Part shown: piece by piece, positions 22,589 to 34,690 of the stretch
How positions within the stretch are numbered: position 1 is the first letter of the stretch
Layout of the letters: the number at the start of each line of letters is the position of its first letter
Assembly (NCBI GenBank): GCA_031308135.1
Contig: JAHLJT010009419.1
Coordinates: forward strand, 181,056,856 to 181,120,855
Source of the DNA: Acheta domesticus
Taxonomy: Eukaryota; Arthropoda; Insecta; Orthoptera; Gryllidae
DNA length: 64,000 bases
Direction of reading: 5' to 3'
Made by a program: the position numbers and the translations under genes
The notes under the pieces: generated by a model
Database searches by the model: none
Seen by the model: only the letters and a program-made list of their open reading frames with translations
Told to the model about the DNA's origin: nothing

Positions 22589-23948
22589 TGTAGCGATTCC
22601 GCTCAAATACCAAAAGTTGGCGAGATCAGCCGCGCGATTGCGCTGCCCTACGAGCTTCCCCCCCTGTTCCCTTATCAACTGTCGCTGGCGGGGAGGTGAG
22701 GGGAGGGGTAGCTGTGGCTCTTACGAGGAGAAAAAAGAAGGCAGTCTAACGGAGTCAACGGTCGGAGTCGGACGCGAATAGTGCGAAACTTTGATGTGCC
22801 TGTTACAATGGGACGAGAGATTATCGGACCATTACGTCGCGCGATTGAGAGTAAATGTTTCTCAGTGCTAGTGATTGAATAGGCAACGGAGATAAACTAT
22901 TCGTGCAAAACACCAATAGGTAACTTGTGAACAGTTACGTGGCGCATGTAAGAGACTCTATACAGAACATTGTTCGAGTTTACACCAGCATTCTTCGGAG
23001 AAAGTAGAGCTACTTGGCCCGATATCTCTACGCAACCCGTAGTTGACCGCGTGACCACTATCTTGGTTTTGCAATCAAGAGACGTTCCGCAGGAGCGCCG
23101 TAGGCCGGCGGAGGCCACATAACCACAGGCCGCTGCAAGGTCTTGACAGCGGGCAGCGCTGCGCTTCCTGTACGCCACATGTGTTCCCGGCAGGGACGAG
23201 ATTAACGGTGCTGTACCGAAGGACCACCACAGGCTGGCGGAAGTCACGAGCGTTTGCTGTGCTGCAGTTGCACCGCGCCGCGCTACTCTGCCGATAATCC
23301 ACATGCATTCCCGGGAGGAATGGAGTAACCTTGCCATACCGAAGGAGCATCGCAGGCGGGCGGAAGTCTAGCGCACCCGCTGCGCTACCGTTACACCGCG
23401 CCGCTCAGCCTGGACGCTGCAAGCATCAACGGGAGGGACGAGGTCTTTCTTGGAGGCCAACTGAGAAGGCATCAAGGGATCCCGTCGCGAGTGCATGGTC
23501 TTCAAATAAAGGGGAGTACTACCTACAAATAAACTGAGAATATTTTTTTTATAATCTGAGAGAAAATAACGATGAATTTTATAACATTGAATATTGACTA
23601 GTAAAATTAAAAGTAAATATGAGTAAAGGTACCAAAAGTGAAGATAAACTTTATAAAATTGAATATTGAGTACTAAATTTAAATATAGAATTGATAGAGG
23701 GTACTAGAAGCATTTGCGCAAATTGCTAATCAATTTTTTTTTGTCATTGATTTATTTTTGCTTGTGTGGTTTTGTGGTAAGAGTCAATGGTATTGGCAAC
23801 TTTATTTTTTGTATTTTTGTTTAACAAGTGCATAATTATATTGTTGAATGGTTTTTCCACTTGATGTTGTCGTGTTTTTCTTCAAAATTTCACAGAAAGC
23901 CCAAAACCCTCGATATATTCCTCGAGAAGACCAGAATGAACGGTCACA
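22589..23948 (+). repeat. 3' LTR
   Basis: Same length as the 5' LTR (1,360 bp), with a single substitution (A at 23242). It is followed by the right-hand CTCC duplication. Confidence 0.96.
23505..23533 (+). terminator. Poly(A) signals of the 3' LTR
   Basis: Two AATAAA hexamers (23505-23510 and 23528-23533) lie in the middle of the LTR and could direct 3'-end formation of the element transcript. Confidence 0.5.
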
Positions 23949-24035
23949 CTCCATCTCCCTGTCTCTCTCTCTCTCCGTCTCTACCTCCCTCTCTCCGTCT
24001 CTCCCTCTCTTCGTCTCTTTCATTCACATTTAGTT
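23949..24035. repeat. Pyrimidine-rich microsatellite, insertion target
   Basis: Begins with the right CTCC duplication. Rich in CTCC, CTCT and CGTCTC phrases. The left flank before 15990 is similarly pyrimidine-rich, so the LTR element split one CT-rich tract. Confidence 0.8.
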
Positions 24036-25574
24036 GCAGTTTCTGTGCGTCACGTCTCTGTGCAGGAGGAGTTTTAAGAGTGCATTGTTGCCAAACAATC
24101 AGAAAATTTTAATATTGCACCTAGACGATGTAGGCATCATGGACAACAATATCCCAAAATATTTTCAAGTTTGAAGGCGTCATGCCATAAAACATTACTT
24201 TTTGACATGCAATGACCCTTATACTTCAAATAAAACTTCAAGAACTCTTCTGCCTCCATTTAACGTAGGATAACAAAATTTTATCTAATGCATAATATGA
24301 CAAATTTGTACGCCATAAAGCAGAGCAAATATCGTTTTATAAATTAGGACATTCGATATTATATAAATAACAAATATTTTGTTCTGCAAAACCAAACAGC
24401 CCTGTATGATTCCTGCCATCTCAAACTGCGAATATAATTCTCTAACAACACTGTCGTGTTGCCCAGTTTCATTGAATACAAACAGTTTTCGCCCTAAAAA
24501 ATCGTGGATACAAAGATTCAGAAAGTTTTAAAAAACTGGGAGATCACATTAAAACCTTTACAATAGATTTTGTTCGTAATAATCCAATGTCCATTTAAAA
24601 TAAGTCGAGATAAAGAGCTACTGAATGCTAGAATTGCTGTAGGATTAATTTCAAAACAGTATATTGTGATTAAATGTTTACTACCTCCCTTCCCCCATCA
24701 ACATCACAGGGAAAATAATCCTCTTATACAGGGATCGATTGATACATTTAAAAAATTAAAATACTAATGGTATTAAATTCGTCAATTCTCTATTGAGATA
24801 AATGTACTGAAGTACATCAAAATACCTGGGGCATTTTGGACATAAAATATTAGAAAACTTAAAGATGAATTTACGTGATAAGGGACGATGGTGGCAGGGT
24901 GAAGTATAAAGAACAGCGACATTAAGATAAAATGGCTTTGAGTCACGATATTAAAACGTGATTCGGATAAGTAAATAAATTATTAGAATTTATTTTATGT
25001 TATTAATTGGTTCGATAGTAATGGCATTGTTTAAAAAGAAAAAACAGAAAAGACTCAGTCAAGTTGCAAATTACGAGAAGCTTAGCGATAAGGGAATATA
25101 AAAACAGTGGAATGAGGATTCATAGCCAATTCCATTGCAAGTGTTGAAGTTCAATTAAACCTATCTTGTTAGAGTAGGCCAAATTGATTTTTAAGTGACA
25201 TTCTGCAACCCAAAGTATATTACTGTCACACCTAAAAAATAATTATTTCTCATCTTCCTTGTTTTTCAGAGGTTTGAAACATAGACCACCTATCACATTA
25301 GTAATGCGTCGTACTGTCAAATAACCCACCTTATTGCACTTATATATGTACCATGTATGTACTGACCATTTTTTGCCTCAACTTATTCGGTACCTATTCG
25401 TTTTTGTTTTGTAAATAATGTGCAGGAAATATAATTAGAGGATTACTTTATAATATTAATTATAAAAATTACTTTATAATATTTTAAGGAGTCTGCCTTT
25501 GGAGACGCGTGATCACATACGTAAATGATGCCGCTATTGTAGAAATTTCGAATAATTCCTTATGAACTTAATTA
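24036..25574. other. AT-rich intergenic DNA, no gene recognised
   Basis: Only short unrecognised frames are present. No CpG-rich patch and no family-A match seen. Confidence 0.5.
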
Positions 25575-26022
25575 TTGAATTTATTGATTAGTGGTGCACG
25601 TTTTTATCGTAGGGGTGGCTGCCATCTTCCTCCGCTGGCTGGCGAGATACGGCGCTGACCTACGTCGACTTGCGTGGGTTTTCCCCAACCAGGTCTCTCC
25701 ACTCAGCGTGGACAATCTCTAAGTGATCACCCGGCATGTGTGCTGATGTGTAGTGCATGTGAGTGTGTGTGTAAGTAAGGGAGTGAGGAAAGGACAAGGA
25801 AGAGGAAGGAAAGATCGTGCGCGGTCCGTTTTTGCCTTTTTGTTTTGACGTTGGTCCGGCATTCGCCTGGTATTGATAAGAGATACTGAACACTACCGAT
25901 GAGAGCAGCCAGAATCCCCCGCGGCTTAATTCGAGCTAACACGCTAGTGCTGAAAATCCTGCCGTCGTCAGGACTCGAACACTTGGACCTCTCAGTCAGA
26001 GGCACTGCAGCATTAACTTGGA
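25575..26022 (-). mobile_element. tRNA-derived SINE, family S copy (minus strand)
   Basis: On the minus strand it has a tRNA-like head with a B-box-like TGTTCGAGTCC (complement of about 25970-25983). The body carries TCCTTGTCCT...CTCACTCCCTTACT. An AATCAAT-type tail lies near 25575-25590. The body matches the copies at 38184-38760 and 57731-58176. I could not find a clear target duplication. Confidence 0.7.
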
Positions 26023-26689
26023 AATAAACCAAGGAGCTCTTACACGTTTCTCTTTAACTTACTTTGTTTCACTAGCACGAATTTAAACTTGATTTTACCG
26101 CATTTTCCCAACTGGGCTGTCACATGTCCAATTATTAAATTGCATTAGAAAACTCCGGCTTCCATTTTGAGGGAGATCGAGTATAATAGGGAGATTTTAG
26201 ATTGTGTCATTGTAGTGATAGATTACAATGACTAATAAGCTTTCAAAATTGATTTTGTCATTCAGAATTCCTAGATATTAGTCGGGTGGTATTATTTTGT
26301 ACCAAAGTATACTAACATTGTATACTCACATTTGAAAATATAATATTTGTTCTTCGTATCTTCAAAATCTATTATAGCTTCAAACTCTTGATAGTTGTAA
26401 GAACCTGGCCAAGCCTACTGCGAAGCACCAACTTTCGCGCAATCGAGTAACAACATGCTGAAATGACGAGCAAAACGCGTATTGTCCACTGATAGAAAAA
26501 ACTGAGTTTGATATGAAATTGTGAAGTTTATAATACTTTCTACACACTCTGCATTAAGATTTCTCCAAACCGTATTTAATTTAATATGTTAAAAACTACA
26601 CGATTTAATACCTATTAAAAACAACACAATTTCGTATCAAACTCAATTTTTTCCACAGTCATCATATGTACCGCAAAATAACACCTAGA
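26023..26689. other. AT-rich intergenic DNA, no gene recognised
   Basis: Two diverged copies of a TTTCGTATCAAACTC/GAGTTTGATATGAAATT phrase at about 26505-26525 and 26628-26650 face each other. Nothing else recognised. Confidence 0.4.
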
Positions 26690-26985
26690 ACACGCGATTA
26701 AAGCATCTCGATCGAATCTGTCTGCCTCCAGGGGATGACCCGAGCCCTGGGCCTGTCGGGGAGCCTTTGATAAGGCAGCAGGAAGCGGCTGTCGAGCAGA
26801 GCACAAGCCTCGCTGCGAGGCCGGGAGCTGTCAATCAACGTCTTTGTACGCCGCCAACTTCCCGTTCGCCCCCAACTCAGCCCGCAGTATCGTGTCTGCG
26901 ACGTCGGAGAGTACACGCCGTTATAAAATCCTATTCAGCCGGCTTCGACGTGGAAGGAGGCAGGGACTACGGCTGAAAGATATCA
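26690..26985. promoter_or_regulatory. GC-rich unique block with an Exd/Hth-type site
   Basis: A 300-bp GC-rich, non-repetitive block stands out from AT-rich flanks. It contains CTGTCAATCA at about 26827-26836, an exact match to the PBX-PREP/MEIS (Exd-Hth) decamer TGATTGACAG on the other strand, and a GATA core (TGATAAGG) near 26768. This could be an enhancer or a GC-rich exon; no long frame continues through it. Confidence 0.3.
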
Positions 26986-28364
26986 TTAGCAGTGGCGAAT
27001 AATCAAGGCGCATTCACCCGATTTCTCCAAAATATATTTTTTCACTCCTTCGAGATATTTCGTATTTGATTGCGTTTGTATTTTGAAGAGTATAAAATAT
27101 GTTGTTGATTAAAATTGAATGAAGTGAAAGTGGATTCACTCTTTTGATATCCATAAAATGATAACACCATTAACACACTGATGAGAACTCTCTATCCTCT
27201 ACGTTTACCTAAATTAACATTTTAGTATATAATATTCATTTTGTGAACTCTTACTTCTCAAACTGCATTTTACGGGCTGCATATCGCTCTTTAATTCAAC
27301 ATACGATCATGTCCAACTATTTTTATCAACTTTGTAAATCTACGTCAAACAGTGGCCTGATATTAACTAATATCAATATCATGCTTTTGCACGTTGAACA
27401 GTCAAAGCAACGAAAATCATAGTGCATGGAATTTTTACACAGAAGTTAAAACATTGTACGATACTCGCATCGTAATATTTTATTACAATACTCGATTAGC
27501 TGTCAAACACGGCTTAACGTCTCGTTTTATTAGTATTCAATCTCGAATTGTATTAAAATATTCCATGATACTTTCGTAAATAACTGTTACCGGACGCGGC
27601 TAATAGTGTTCAACACACATTTACTTACATACCAATTGTGTTCGTTGGTATCCCTACACTTGGACGTAACACATCTAAGCTGTTATGTTGATGAACTTTA
27701 AGAAATGCAGGAAACATTTTTAGAGGTCAACTGTTTCAATTTCGATGTGAAAAACGGCGAATAATTGGCAACACTCATACCAACTAATATACAATTCATA
27801 AAATTGAAATTACTGAAAGTATCTACATTAAAAAAATATTTTGTGTAGTAGACGTGTGTGTAAAAAAATGTTATATACACCTTGGTTGGGGAAAAAATTC
27901 TAACCCGCAATTTTACCATAAGCTCTTCTGGAAAACATTTGCATTTCTGCTTTGAGACTTAAATAATTATTTTAAATATCCTTCGATAATTTCGATAATT
28001 TCTGCATGATTGTACTGTCATCAAATAATGAAAAGATAAGATAATGAAATATTTGTAAACACGATAAGGGCGTACTATAAAAACGATTTTTTGGAATCTT
28101 TTCGTGTCACATTACATTACTATCAAATACTGAAAGAAATTTCAACTAAGTCTGTCGCATACATATATTTATTTATCATTATATTTATTATCACACAAAA
28201 TATGTCTGAAACTAAATTCAAATATATAATAGTCATTTTTGATGCAAGTGGTAAAAGTGACATGTTATTTTACGAGCAGGAAATAGTGCGACACGAAGCC
28301 GATAGGACGAATTGCGAAATCCTACGAGGATACTCAAATCCCTTTTACCACATGTGCCATTTTC
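26986..28364. other. AT-rich intergenic DNA, no gene recognised
   Basis: Short AT-rich frames only. No recognisable family. Confidence 0.5.
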
Positions 28365-28800
28365 ACTTTCTCGCACTTACAAGAAGAGAAAGTTTTGTAA
28401 TCCTGCGCCGGAAAATGTCGTAGGATTACACAACGCCACGACTTTTCGGCAGAAAAACCCTTTTCTGGCCCTGATAACGAAAAAGTGGTAAATTCTGTTG
28501 CTCTACAGGTGTCCTACCAACTATGGACCACCCCCATAACTTTTAAACGATGCAGGATATCGAAATGCAGTTTTCGTTGAACAATGCGGAATCACGAGGA
28601 GAGTAACATGCCATAGAGAAATTGTCTATAACATTTTTAGTTTTTGAGAAATTTAATCATCTTTGATTTTTTAAATGAAAATCTATATTTTCCTCAGCAG
28701 CAATGGACAGATCATGAAAAGAAGAATAACATGATTTATCGTATGCTAGTATTTGGTAGTAATTTGAGGAATAAAATTAGTGATTTTTAATCAATATGTT
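28365..28800 (-). repeat. Family A repeat, truncated copy A4 (minus strand)
   Basis: Starts with the terminal stem ACTTTCTC (28365-28372) / GAGAAAGT (28386-28393), then GTTTTGTAATCCTGCGC and CCCTGATAACGAAAAAGTGG as in other copies. It diverges after about 28500, so the inner limit is uncertain. No GGAC satellite remains. Confidence 0.55.
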
Positions 28801-29194
28801 TGTATGTGATATGTGATTTTTAAGTAAACGGATCTTTTCTGTACTAGTCCTTGGAACAGTCGCCGTTGGTGAAATGTGGTCTTCGCGGCGTCGAGACAAG
28901 GAGTGTGAGAGGAGTGGCCATGAGGGAGAGAGGCGTAACTACTGCAATTTATGGTCTTGATACGAAGATCATCCGAGCAAATACCAATTTTAACGATTGG
29001 AATGAGAGATTTGAGAAATTTATTTGATAAAGCCATGATTAAAAAATCGTACTCTAAAACCATGCAAAAAATACTTTTTTCAGAGCAACAAGTTTGTTGT
29101 CTTGGTAACAATCTTTTTTAATGGATATTAAGAAGTAATGAACTTAACATACTGCCAGCAATGCACAGAAATTGCCTTTTCTATGTAGTTGTAA
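28801..29194. other. Intergenic DNA, no gene recognised
   Basis: A 106-codon minus-strand frame (28791-29111) has no recognisable domain. Confidence 0.4.
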
Positions 29195-29306
29195 AAAAAA
29201 AACACTTTTCGATATCAGGGGATCCCAAAATGTGTATTTCCGGTGAAATATTAAAATTCATTTTCCGCAGCATTATGTCACTTTCCCTATTATATATAAT
29301 AGGGAA
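29195..29306 (+). repeat. Family A terminal fragment, copy A5
   Basis: TTTTCGATATCAGGG and TTCCGCAGCATTATG match the family-A 3' region. The terminal hairpin is a perfect palindrome at 29283-29306, with TTCCCTATTA pairing with TAATAGGGAA. It runs straight into a TA microsatellite. Confidence 0.55.
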
Positions 29307-29330
29307 TATATATATATATATATATATATA

Positions 29331-29372
<42 letters not shown>
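29307..29372. repeat. (TA)n microsatellite
   Basis: TA dinucleotides with one GATG interruption. Confidence 0.95.
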
Positions 29373-29376
<4 letters not shown>

Positions 29377-29394
29377 CCCCGTAGTGCGTATAAG

Positions 29395-29655
29395 AAAAAG
29401 TAAAAACCAGTTCTTCAAAAAAGGTCATGTGAAAAAAGGCATTGAAAACAAGTAGTAGTTTTCACGTAATTTGGGGTTGGAATTAATGCAATTTATAAAA
29501 AGCTTTTTCTCAGAATCCGCTCCAAACTTTTTGTTCGATATTTTCCAGGGATAGAGAAAGGGGCGTTTAAGAGAATGGCGCGGATGTCATTTTTGTTGAA
29601 CTATCTAAATTTTCGAAAATTGCAAAATTTGAAATAATGCGAAAAATATGTGCTG
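29395..29655 (-). repeat. Family A internal fragment (minus strand)
   Basis: GGGGCGTTTAAGAGAATGGC followed by TTTTCGAAAATTGCAAAATT parallels the internal part of copies A3 and A8. Neither terminal hairpin nor satellite is present. Confidence 0.5.
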
Positions 29656-29767
29656 TTGTGAAAACACGAACTTTAGACAGCCTTACTGATTTACATTTTA
29701 TTTAAATTCAAGTAAACAAATCATTTAATGATACGTTAAATTCAGTAGTAGCTGACGCGGTCACATA

Positions 29768-29912
29768 ATAGTACATTATGAAACGATGATTTAATGATGG
29801 GTATTAATACACGAGTGTGATATTACGATTCGAGCGAGGTACGAGCGAGTATCGTAAACTTCACAGGAGTGTATTAATACCCATTACATCGAGTTTCATA
29901 CGGTACTTTTTC
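29768..29912. mobile_element. Palindromic MITE-like element
   Basis: Arms of about 55-60 bp face each other. ATGGGTATTAATACAC (29797-29812) pairs with GTGTATTAATACCCAT (29869-29884), and TACGAT (29824-29829) with ATCGTA (29851-29856). Outer AGTAC...ATGAAAC segments also pair, with small indels. It has no coding capacity. No target duplication identified. Confidence 0.55.
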
Positions 29913-29990
29913 TACGACTTATGGTAACTTTTATAAGTTAAACTTCTCCACTGAATCGTTTTCTAGCAGTCGACATGCAAGATTCAGCCA

Positions 29991-30036
29991 AGGCCACCTA
30001 GCGGACACCTCACTACCCTACACCCGCAGGTGGCGG
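29991..30036. promoter_or_regulatory. Two divergent CTCF-like motifs
   Basis: CCCGCAGGTGGCGG at 30023-30036 matches the CTCF core CCASYAGRKGGCRS at 13 of 14 positions on the plus strand. The complement of 29991-30005 holds CCGCTAGGTGGCCT, a weaker match on the minus strand. The two face away from each other. This is a motif match by eye, not evidence of binding. Confidence 0.25.
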
Positions 30037-30069
30037 TGCTTTACCAGAGCGCCGGCGAGGGACTACAAA

Positions 30070-33000
30070 AGTTGCGGCAATAATATTCCGACTTCCGTAT
30101 TTTCGCATTTGCTCTCATTTCTGAAAACGTCAACACCATCAGAAAGAACCACCATTCACTAAATATTTTAAACTAAAGAATTGGCCGGGTTTTTTAAGGA
30201 CAACCACACAGAAGCAGCAAATAACACAAAATGACTTGAGTTCAGATCTTAACCTCACTGAAAGTTCTCTTCAATGACTACCACTGCGCTAGTCAAATAG
30301 GATAAAAGTGAAATGACGATCCAATTTATTTTTAATAATATTTCACGTAAAAATTACTACAAATAAAATGAAATTAAAACTGAGAAGCTTCATATAATAT
30401 TAAATGCAATTTTAATATACACACTCGAACGAAACATTTACTGCAACAATTCTCAACGATTAATGAAGTGACAATACTTGATTTGTAAGCGTCTCTGTGA
30501 TTGGCCAAGAACCTGTATTATAATGAAATCTGTATCGAAATGACCATCATTATGCAACTGGTTGCAGCCATCCAAAGACGGCATTATACAATGGGAGTAG
30601 AAAAAAGTATTTTGCTTTCTTTGTTGTATAGGCATATTTATCTGATCACTTGAGCATCGTCTCACTTTTAGCACTAGTGCTAAAAATTGAGCTTTAAGCA
30701 CACTAAGGATGCTCTAAAAAAATGTTTTTACTAATGGCTGTCTAAAATATTCTTTTATATAATTATCTTGAACGTTTACGTCATGCGAGAAGAATGGAAA
30801 GGGAAATGTAAAAGTATGTTATAATGCAAGTTTCTATCGATTGAAAAGCCATGTCAAAGCCATTTACGTCATCCGTGACATTTATTTTGTCGCTCTTTTC
30901 AAAAAGAAATTTGTCGTCATCAGTGAAATGTGTTTCCGTTTTAGGATCAATATTAAGTGCCACTTTGCATTTACTAATGTACGTGGCTATACATGCTCTT
31001 ACAAATGTTACAGCTCTGACACTTTTTATGAATTTTCGAAACAATTTTCCATAATACCTTCCTTATGACATTTACTAAAACGAAACATTAAGAGCGAAAG
31101 AAAAAAGTATGGTAACTTATTGAGATCGACGATCTGAAAACCTTTTCAATTGATCACATCGATTCTGAAGGTGGTAATTTTGAAAAGGCGAAACCTGTCC
31201 TTTTCCTCAAAATGAGAATTTTTTTCGAAAATATTTTCGAGCAAATTTATATTTAATTTAGATAATTTATTTAGTAAGTTCTTTTTCAGTCAATCGTCCT
31301 TAAGTGACGGATCGAAAAGTTCAATAATGTAGCAATTCTGGATGAATTCTTTGAAATAATAGTTTATTAAAATACGAAATCAATATAAAATAATTCACTA
31401 TAGTACTCAGCGAGTTAAGAGAAAATATAGAAGAAAAAATGCAAAACACGCTTCAAAAATAAATTTACATTTCAACATCGCGTAGGCCTTGAGTTCTCAC
31501 TATATCGTTTTACTGTCCGAAGACACTTATATTTTTTCCTCGTGTTCTATCATGTTTAAAGCGACGTTGATCAACAGTTCTCGGAATATTTCTAAGAAGC
31601 AGGTGACTATCTGATCGCTTTACTCAGATACTCTAAACTTCGTCTCTAATACGGTTGGATTGTGGTTCGTCCACGTATTATTTTGACATAGTAAATCATG
31701 ACTCGTCCTGTGCCGTTTTCAAGCATTTCTGTGTCGTTAATTCCTTTTTTATCTAACTAATTTTCGATATTATGTATTCTAAATGTTTTATGAACTTCCT
31801 GCTCGCCTGCGAATTCTCCTCTTTATTTTTCTTATGAATAGTCATGGATTCCATGTGTTCAAATAGAAAGAATATCAATTATTTATTTCCTACATTGAAA
31901 CTTTGAATTTGCATTGCATTGTCAACTTGACTGAATACCGTACATTAAATCTTTTTCCAAACCATCATTACGATCCTTTACTTTTCATTTTGCTGTTCGT
32001 TATTTGAAGTTCACTGACGAAATAGTTCTACTCTTGTATGTATGAGTACTTTATTACTTCTTGGCTTATTAAAATCGGATATTTTCTATCATTTGTCATA
32101 GCATTTGATTTTTTGCTCTTCAAAGAGTGACCTACTTTCTGACCTTAACGTTGTAGAAAAACATCTTTTGTAATGTTTGCAGTGAAGATGCTATTGATAT
32201 GGAGTTGCTGTAATAGGAAACTCAAGGTTGGTGTGCCTTTTACTATTGTCAAGCAGTTGTATTGTCCATTTATTTTTACGAAAAACATACTTCTGTAACA
32301 GCAGCTCCTGTAAAATTCAACCTGTTTTCCAGAAACAGCATTAGAAAAGAGGTGGTCTCCTTGTTTGATCTCCGAGTAATTCTGAATTGATCATTCAAAA
32401 TAATTTCCTCCAAATTTTTTCATAGTTTTTTAATAAAAATTAATTTCAAAAACTTTTGTTGGTTCTTCCTTTACAGCTTCTCTTTTATTAGTTGAATGGT
32501 TAATATTATTTGAGATGTCTAAGATTCGATGTTCGAAGACACTTTCTTGTTTTTCGATCGTCCATGTCAATGATATAGCATATTGTAGCAGATATAAGGC
32601 ATTCACAATGTCGTAGTGACATTTTTCGACACATACGGGCGCGATGTTAATTTTCTGCTCACGGCTCAGTAAAAATCACCTCTTCTTAAAAAGTCTCCGA
32701 AATAGGGTTATAAAGTAGGAGCTGTTGGTGTGAAGTGTTCACTTATCATTTTGAAGTGTTCTTCAATCTAAGAGCCTAATGGGTTTAGTAAGTTAAATAA
32801 TTTTCTCGATCAACAAGCGAGCAAAAAGTTTCGAAATCATCTTTTATTCTTGAAATTAGGTGGAAAGTTGTCGTGTTGAATAGTAGAAAGCGTACTTTTA
32901 AACCATGAAGTAAAGTCCTTTAGGTTTCATGTTGTTTCTCGCATTAATATTTAAAGCCATTCCATAAACTATCTTTTCGCTAGTATCGATATGAACTGAT

Positions 33001-33379
33001 AACGCATTCTATAAAATCTTAAAAGAAAGGGTATGCTTATGTCGCTTTCAAAGTCGCTAAAGTCGCGTTGCAAGCAATTTTCGTACGCTAAAGTCGAATT
33101 GAGTCGAGTTGTAGAATTCAAAATGGAAGTTCGAGAAATTTCGTGGAACTATTTAAGGCAAACCAAATCCTATTTGTCTCATGACGGATATAAGAAAAGA
33201 GAGAAACACCTGACGATCAACTCCGTAAGCCGTCACCACCACCGACATCACCACTCCATCGCAACCATAATGCTTTGACGTCTTAGCAAGACCGTCATTA
33301 TCGAAAAAGTCGGGAAATTGAGTAAAGGAACTCCTAATAGCGATGCCTGGCACGTTATCTCCCGCCAGCAGTCTCCCGC
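30070..33379. other. AT-rich intergenic DNA, no gene recognised
   Basis: No repeat family, RNA gene or recognisable frame. Opposite-strand frames at 30781-31068 overlap each other and look like chance. CAC-rich phrases lie at about 33230-33260. Confidence 0.5.
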
Positions 33380-34260
33380 TGCTTCCTAATGAAGAGTCGC
33401 CTCCTCGCCGCGGAGAATAAGGGCCTTAAACATTACTCTTTCGCCGATGGCGCGAGGCCTTGCCGCGCACGGGGCGGCGCATCCCGCAGGGATGGAAGGG
33501 GGGGAAATGAGTAAGGAAAGGGGAGGGAAGGGGGAGGAAGGGGTGGAAAGGGGAGGAAAGGGGGAGGAAGGGGCGGAAAGGGGAGGGAAAGGGCGGGGAG
33601 GGTGGAAAGGGGAGGGAAGGGGTGGAAAGGGGAGGGAAAGGGGAGGAAGGGTGGAAAGGAGAAGGAAAGGGAGGGGAGGGGTGGAAAGGGGAGGGGAGGA
33701 AGGGGTGGAAAGGGGAGGGGAAGAGGTGGAAAGGGGAGGGAAACGGGAGGGAAGGGGAGGGGAGGGGGAGGAAGGAGTGGAAAGAGGAGGGGAAGGGGAT
33801 CCGCCGGGACCAAATTGCGCGTGGAAGAGAAACGGGCGTGAGGCGCGCCCGCGCGCGCGCGCACGCGGCATTCAGCTGTCGGCCGGTGGAGGCCATCCAT
33901 CACGCGGGGACGTCGCCGGGACGCGCGGTCGGGGTGGGAGGGAGAGGCGGGAGGAAGGGTGGGGGAAGGGAGAGGGGCGTTTAACGAAGGAGCCGTCCGC
34001 GATTGACGAGCGTCGTGCCCCTCCGGAGGGATGAGTGTCCGTCGTCTGGAGCGACGACGACGACGGCCCGGGGAAACGAACCGGGGGCCTAAGATAGAGC
34101 GCCGCCCGCCCTTCCCTCTCCGGAGCCCTGGGCCTCCCTGCCGAGACCCATTTTGCCACCTTATCAACTCGGCGCATCTGCCATTCAGAGGCTGGAAGAG
34201 GGGGCGAGCCGTTGCGTAGAGAACAGGCATCTCGCCTTTCAGCTTCAAGGCGTCGTTCGT
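33380..34260. promoter_or_regulatory. CpG island, possible promoter
   Basis: An abrupt GC- and CpG-rich segment with unique sequence at 33380-33490 and 33830-34260, and a purine-rich minisatellite between. CGCGCGCG runs lie near 33850 and GACGACGACGACGG near 34052. Long Pro/Leu/Phe- or Gly/Glu-rich frames on both strands come from composition. No exon can be supported. Confidence 0.4.
33490..33800. repeat. GGAAAGGGGAGG purine minisatellite
   Basis: Irregular tandem repetition of GGAAAGGGGAGG and GGAAGGGGTGGAAA units. One strand is almost pure purine. Confidence 0.9.
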
Positions 34261-34379
34261 GGTCAATTCCAGTTAAATGTGCGGTGGACTAGAAAAAATT
34301 GCAGATTCTCTTGAAAGGCATACTTCCACTCCCTTCACTTGTGCCTTCGTAGGATTCACCTCTTCTTTATTTTGGGATC

Positions 34380-34690
34380 ATCCATTCATTCATCTACACA
34401 TTTGTACATCCAACTACACACCAGGGTATCTGTTCATTAATTCATCCATTCACTAATAAATTCATATATCAACGTATTTGTTCAATGTATCAGTTCATCC
34501 ACTTTTTCATCAATTCAATTCGTTCGTCCATCAATTCAATCCAATCGTTCAATTCATTTTTAATCAATTCATTCGTTCAATTTCTTTATTCAACACAACT
34601 GTTCATCATTGCAATACTTCATCCATTCATTAGTTCATCGATTTATTGACTTACTAGTTCAAACATCAGTAGTTCAATAATTAAATTCTC
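34380..34690. repeat. Degenerate TTCATCCAT-type tandem repeat
   Basis: Frequent CATTCATC, TTCATCCA and TTCAATTC phrases suggest an old, decayed tetranucleotide array. Confidence 0.6.

Larger units (their letters stand above)
15990..23948 (+). mobile_element. Ty3/gypsy-type LTR retrotransposon, nearly intact
   Basis: This is a 7,959-bp element flanked by CTCC duplications. In order it contains: 5' LTR 15990-17349, primer-binding site 17354, gag 17655-19262, protease frame 19187-19897, RT/RNase H/integrase frame 19882-22527, polypurine tract 22576-22585 and 3' LTR 22589-23948. The order RT, RNase H, integrase and the GPY module after integrase place it in Ty3/gypsy rather than Ty1/copia or BEL/Pao. 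There is no envelope frame, since only 61 bp separate pol from the 3' LTR. The LTRs differ at one of 1,360 positions, so insertion was recent. It landed in a pyrimidine-rich microsatellite. Confidence 0.96.

Noticed and set aside
33386..34266. Pro/Leu/Phe-rich and Gly/Glu-rich frames up to 277 codons
   Set aside because: They mirror each other on opposite strands over a purine minisatellite; purely compositional.
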